A DNA stretch of 64,000 nucleotides, taken from Nonlabens arenilitoris. GTDB taxonomy: Bacteria; Bacteroidota; Bacteroidia; Flavobacteriales; Flavobacteriaceae. Each line of letters starts with the position of its first letter. Position 1 is the first letter of the stretch. The notes under the pieces were generated by a model. The model was not told the DNA's origin, did not search any database, and worked only from the letters and a program-made list of their open reading frames with translations. Of the stretch, positions 62,883-64,000 are shown one piece after another. The stretch lies in assembly GCF_002954765.1 (NCBI RefSeq), contig NZ_MTPW01000001.1, positions 2,803,501 through 2,867,500 on the forward strand, in the 5' to 3' direction. A program made the translations under genes and the position numbers.

Positions 62883-63063
62883 TGAGAAAGTCTTATCAGG
62901 ACTTCCTTCCCCCTAAAATTATTGTAAAAGGAATTAAATTCCTATTCAATTTTTATTTAACAATTCAAATTTAGAGTAGTTTATGATTTAATGAAATACC
63001 CTTTAACGGGTATATTTATTCTAATTTAAAGGTAAAAGCTGAAATTGGATTAACAATTGTGAA

Positions 63064-63690
63064 TCACTTGTAATGTTGATGCTTTTGTAAAGCATATCTT
63101 AATAATTCTCCTTTACCTTGTAATCCTAACTTCTGTATTATGTTTTTGCGGTGCTTTATTATGGTACTGACAGCAGTAAATCTAATTTCAGCTATTTCTG
63201 ATGATGTTTTTCCTTGTGCGATAAGTTTTAAAATTTTGCTTTCACTAGGAGATAGTATCGTATTATTATTTGAGGTCTCACTGCGTTCAATCTCTTGTAA
63301 ATTAATAGAAGCATCAAAGTAGCGTTGTCCCTTACTAGCTTTAATGATTGCTGTTTTAACTTCTTGCAAATTACTGGTTTTTAATATATACCCATAAGCG
63401 CCAGCTTTGATCATTTCACGTATGGCTTCTTCATCGTTAAACATTGAAAAGGCTATGACTTTCATATCGGGTTGAACTGATAATGCTTTTTTGCATAATT
63501 CTACGCCGTTCATTCGCGGCATACTAATATCAGTTAGTAGAATGTCGGGCTTCTTATATTTTAATTTCTCAAGAAGTTCCTTACCATCTTTTGCTGTACC
63601 TACGACCTCAATATCTTGGTCATTATTAAATAGAAGTAAGAGACCATCGATGAGCGATTGATGATCTTCGGCTATTAGTAATCGTATCAT
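63064..63690 (-). CDS. LuxR (NarL)-family response regulator
   Basis: Two-component transcription regulator of 208 residues. The receiver domain (1-120) has the phospho-acceptor Asp54 in LLTDISMPRMNG and conserved Lys in YILKTSN. The C-terminal LuxR-type helix-turn-helix (about 143-205) reads LSPSESKILKLIAQGKTSSEIAE. The stop codon of the upstream sensor kinase overlaps its start (ATGA), so the pair is translated together. Targets unknown. Confidence 0.94.
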   Translation of the reverse strand: MIRLLIAEDHQSLIDGLLLLFNNDQDIEVVGTAKDGKELLEKLKYKKPDILLTDISMPRMNGVELCKKALSVQPDMKVIAFSMFNDEEAIREMIKAGAYGYILKTSNLQEVKTAIIKASKGQRYFDASINLQEIERSETSNNNTILSPSESKILKLIAQGKTSSEIAEIRFTAVSTIIKHRKNIIQKLGLQGKGELLRYALQKHQHYK

Positions 63691-64000
63691 TGTAAGGGAA
63701 TATCTAGATTAACAGTTGTACCATGATTAATATGAGAATCGATTTCCATGGAGCCATCTAAACCTTCTATTCTCTTTTCTATATTAAGTAAACCTATACC
63801 AGAAGCTTTAGATTTTGTATCTGCTTGAAAACCTATACCATCATCTTCAACCATAATATTAATGCTGTCTTCGTATGCCGTAAGGCTAATTACGGCATTT
63901 GTCGCGTTTGCATGTTTAATTATATTACTTAATAACTCTTGTAATATTCTAAAGATAGTAAGTTCTAAGCTATTTTCTAAGGATTGATCCAGACCGTGAT
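63687..64000 (-). CDS. Sensor histidine kinase, C-terminal part (truncated by window edge)
   Basis: I translated the minus strand from the window edge to TGA at 63689-63687. The result is about 104 residues of an HATPase_c domain of the NarX/LiaS type: FRILQELLSNIIKHANATN (N box), VEDDGIGFQ (G1 box), SGIGLLNIEKRI (G2 box) and a closing HGTTVNLDIPLQ. The phospho-accepting histidine region and any sensor domain lie outside the window. Overlaps the response-regulator start by 3 bases. Confidence 0.9.
   Translation of the reverse strand, partial: HGLDQSLENSLELTIFRILQELLSNIIKHANATNAVISLTAYEDSINIMVEDDGIGFQADTKSKASGIGLLNIEKRIEGLDGSMEIDSHINHGTTVNLDIPLQ

Noticed and set aside
1..64000. CRISPR array, prophage, integrative element or antiphage defence cassette
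   Set aside because: No direct-repeat/spacer pattern, integrase, transposase, restriction enzyme or recognised defence gene was found on either strand; the tRNA pair has no adjacent integrase.

Overview
The window is chromosomal DNA of a low-GC member of the Flavobacteriaceae (Bacteroidota). Supporting evidence: type-9-secretion sorting domains, many Bacteroidota-type families (DUF3822 beside rsmD, DUF3078, DUF2911, a TamA-like protein that is a lipoprotein), promoters of the TAnnTTTG class, and gene starts with little Shine-Dalgarno signal. A Nonlabens- or Dokdonia-like genus is my guess from memory of the repeated palindrome and is not proven. No prophage, integrase, transposase, CRISPR array or rRNA operon was seen. 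Most of the region looks like core chromosome.

Layout. 1-1.8 kb: end of histidine ammonia-lyase and two paralogous 135-residue proteins. 2-8.6 kb: clpC diverging from gyrA and a TPR protein. 8.6-12.8 kb: NlpC/P60 hydrolase and thiolase (minus), then a PgpH-like 7TM-HD phosphohydrolase (plus). 12.8-13.1 kb: tRNA-Ser(GCT) and tRNA-Pro(TGG). 13.1-18.7 kb: patatin, pdxH, a SixA-like phosphatase, ppk, ppx and a porin whose signal peptide is out of frame. 18.7-21 kb: dnaX split at a run of 11 A, and the RNase P RNA. 21-28.6 kb: ABC-F ATPase, rsmD/DUF3822, a RecD-like helicase, DUF4126, kdsB. 28.7-33.2 kb: hydrolase, lytic transglycosylase, cardiolipin synthase, small TSUP transporter, DUF2911. 33.2-40.7 kb (minus): GYF_2 protein, sodium:solute symporter, a 35-residue membrane protein, PIG-L deacetylase, a split DUF1206 gene, a serine hydrolase. 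40.9-44.3 kb: a fused acyl-CoA mutase (IcmF type). 44.3-50.1 kb: a repeat-rich gap and two secreted T9SS cargo proteins. 50.3-58.9 kb: DUF3078, TamB and TamL-like envelope assembly genes. 59-64 kb: DUF805, an endonuclease/exonuclease/phosphatase protein, a DJ-1/PfpI lipoprotein, crcB, an SRPBCC protein and a LuxR-type two-component pair.

The most striking feature is a dispersed palindrome, GCTTTCGCGAAAGC, with 13 perfect copies plus degenerate ones. It lies in gaps, in seven protein-coding genes and inside the RNase P RNA, where it appears to form helix P9. Other points of interest are probable slippage or frameshift at A runs (dnaX, porin, DUF1206), a dispersed hairpin repeat sitting in frame in the mutase gene, a membrane microprotein overlapping both neighbours, and near-identical terminators flanking a leucine-rich-repeat gene. 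I found no clearly novel multi-gene system. The palindrome family and the dnaX arrangement are the best leads.
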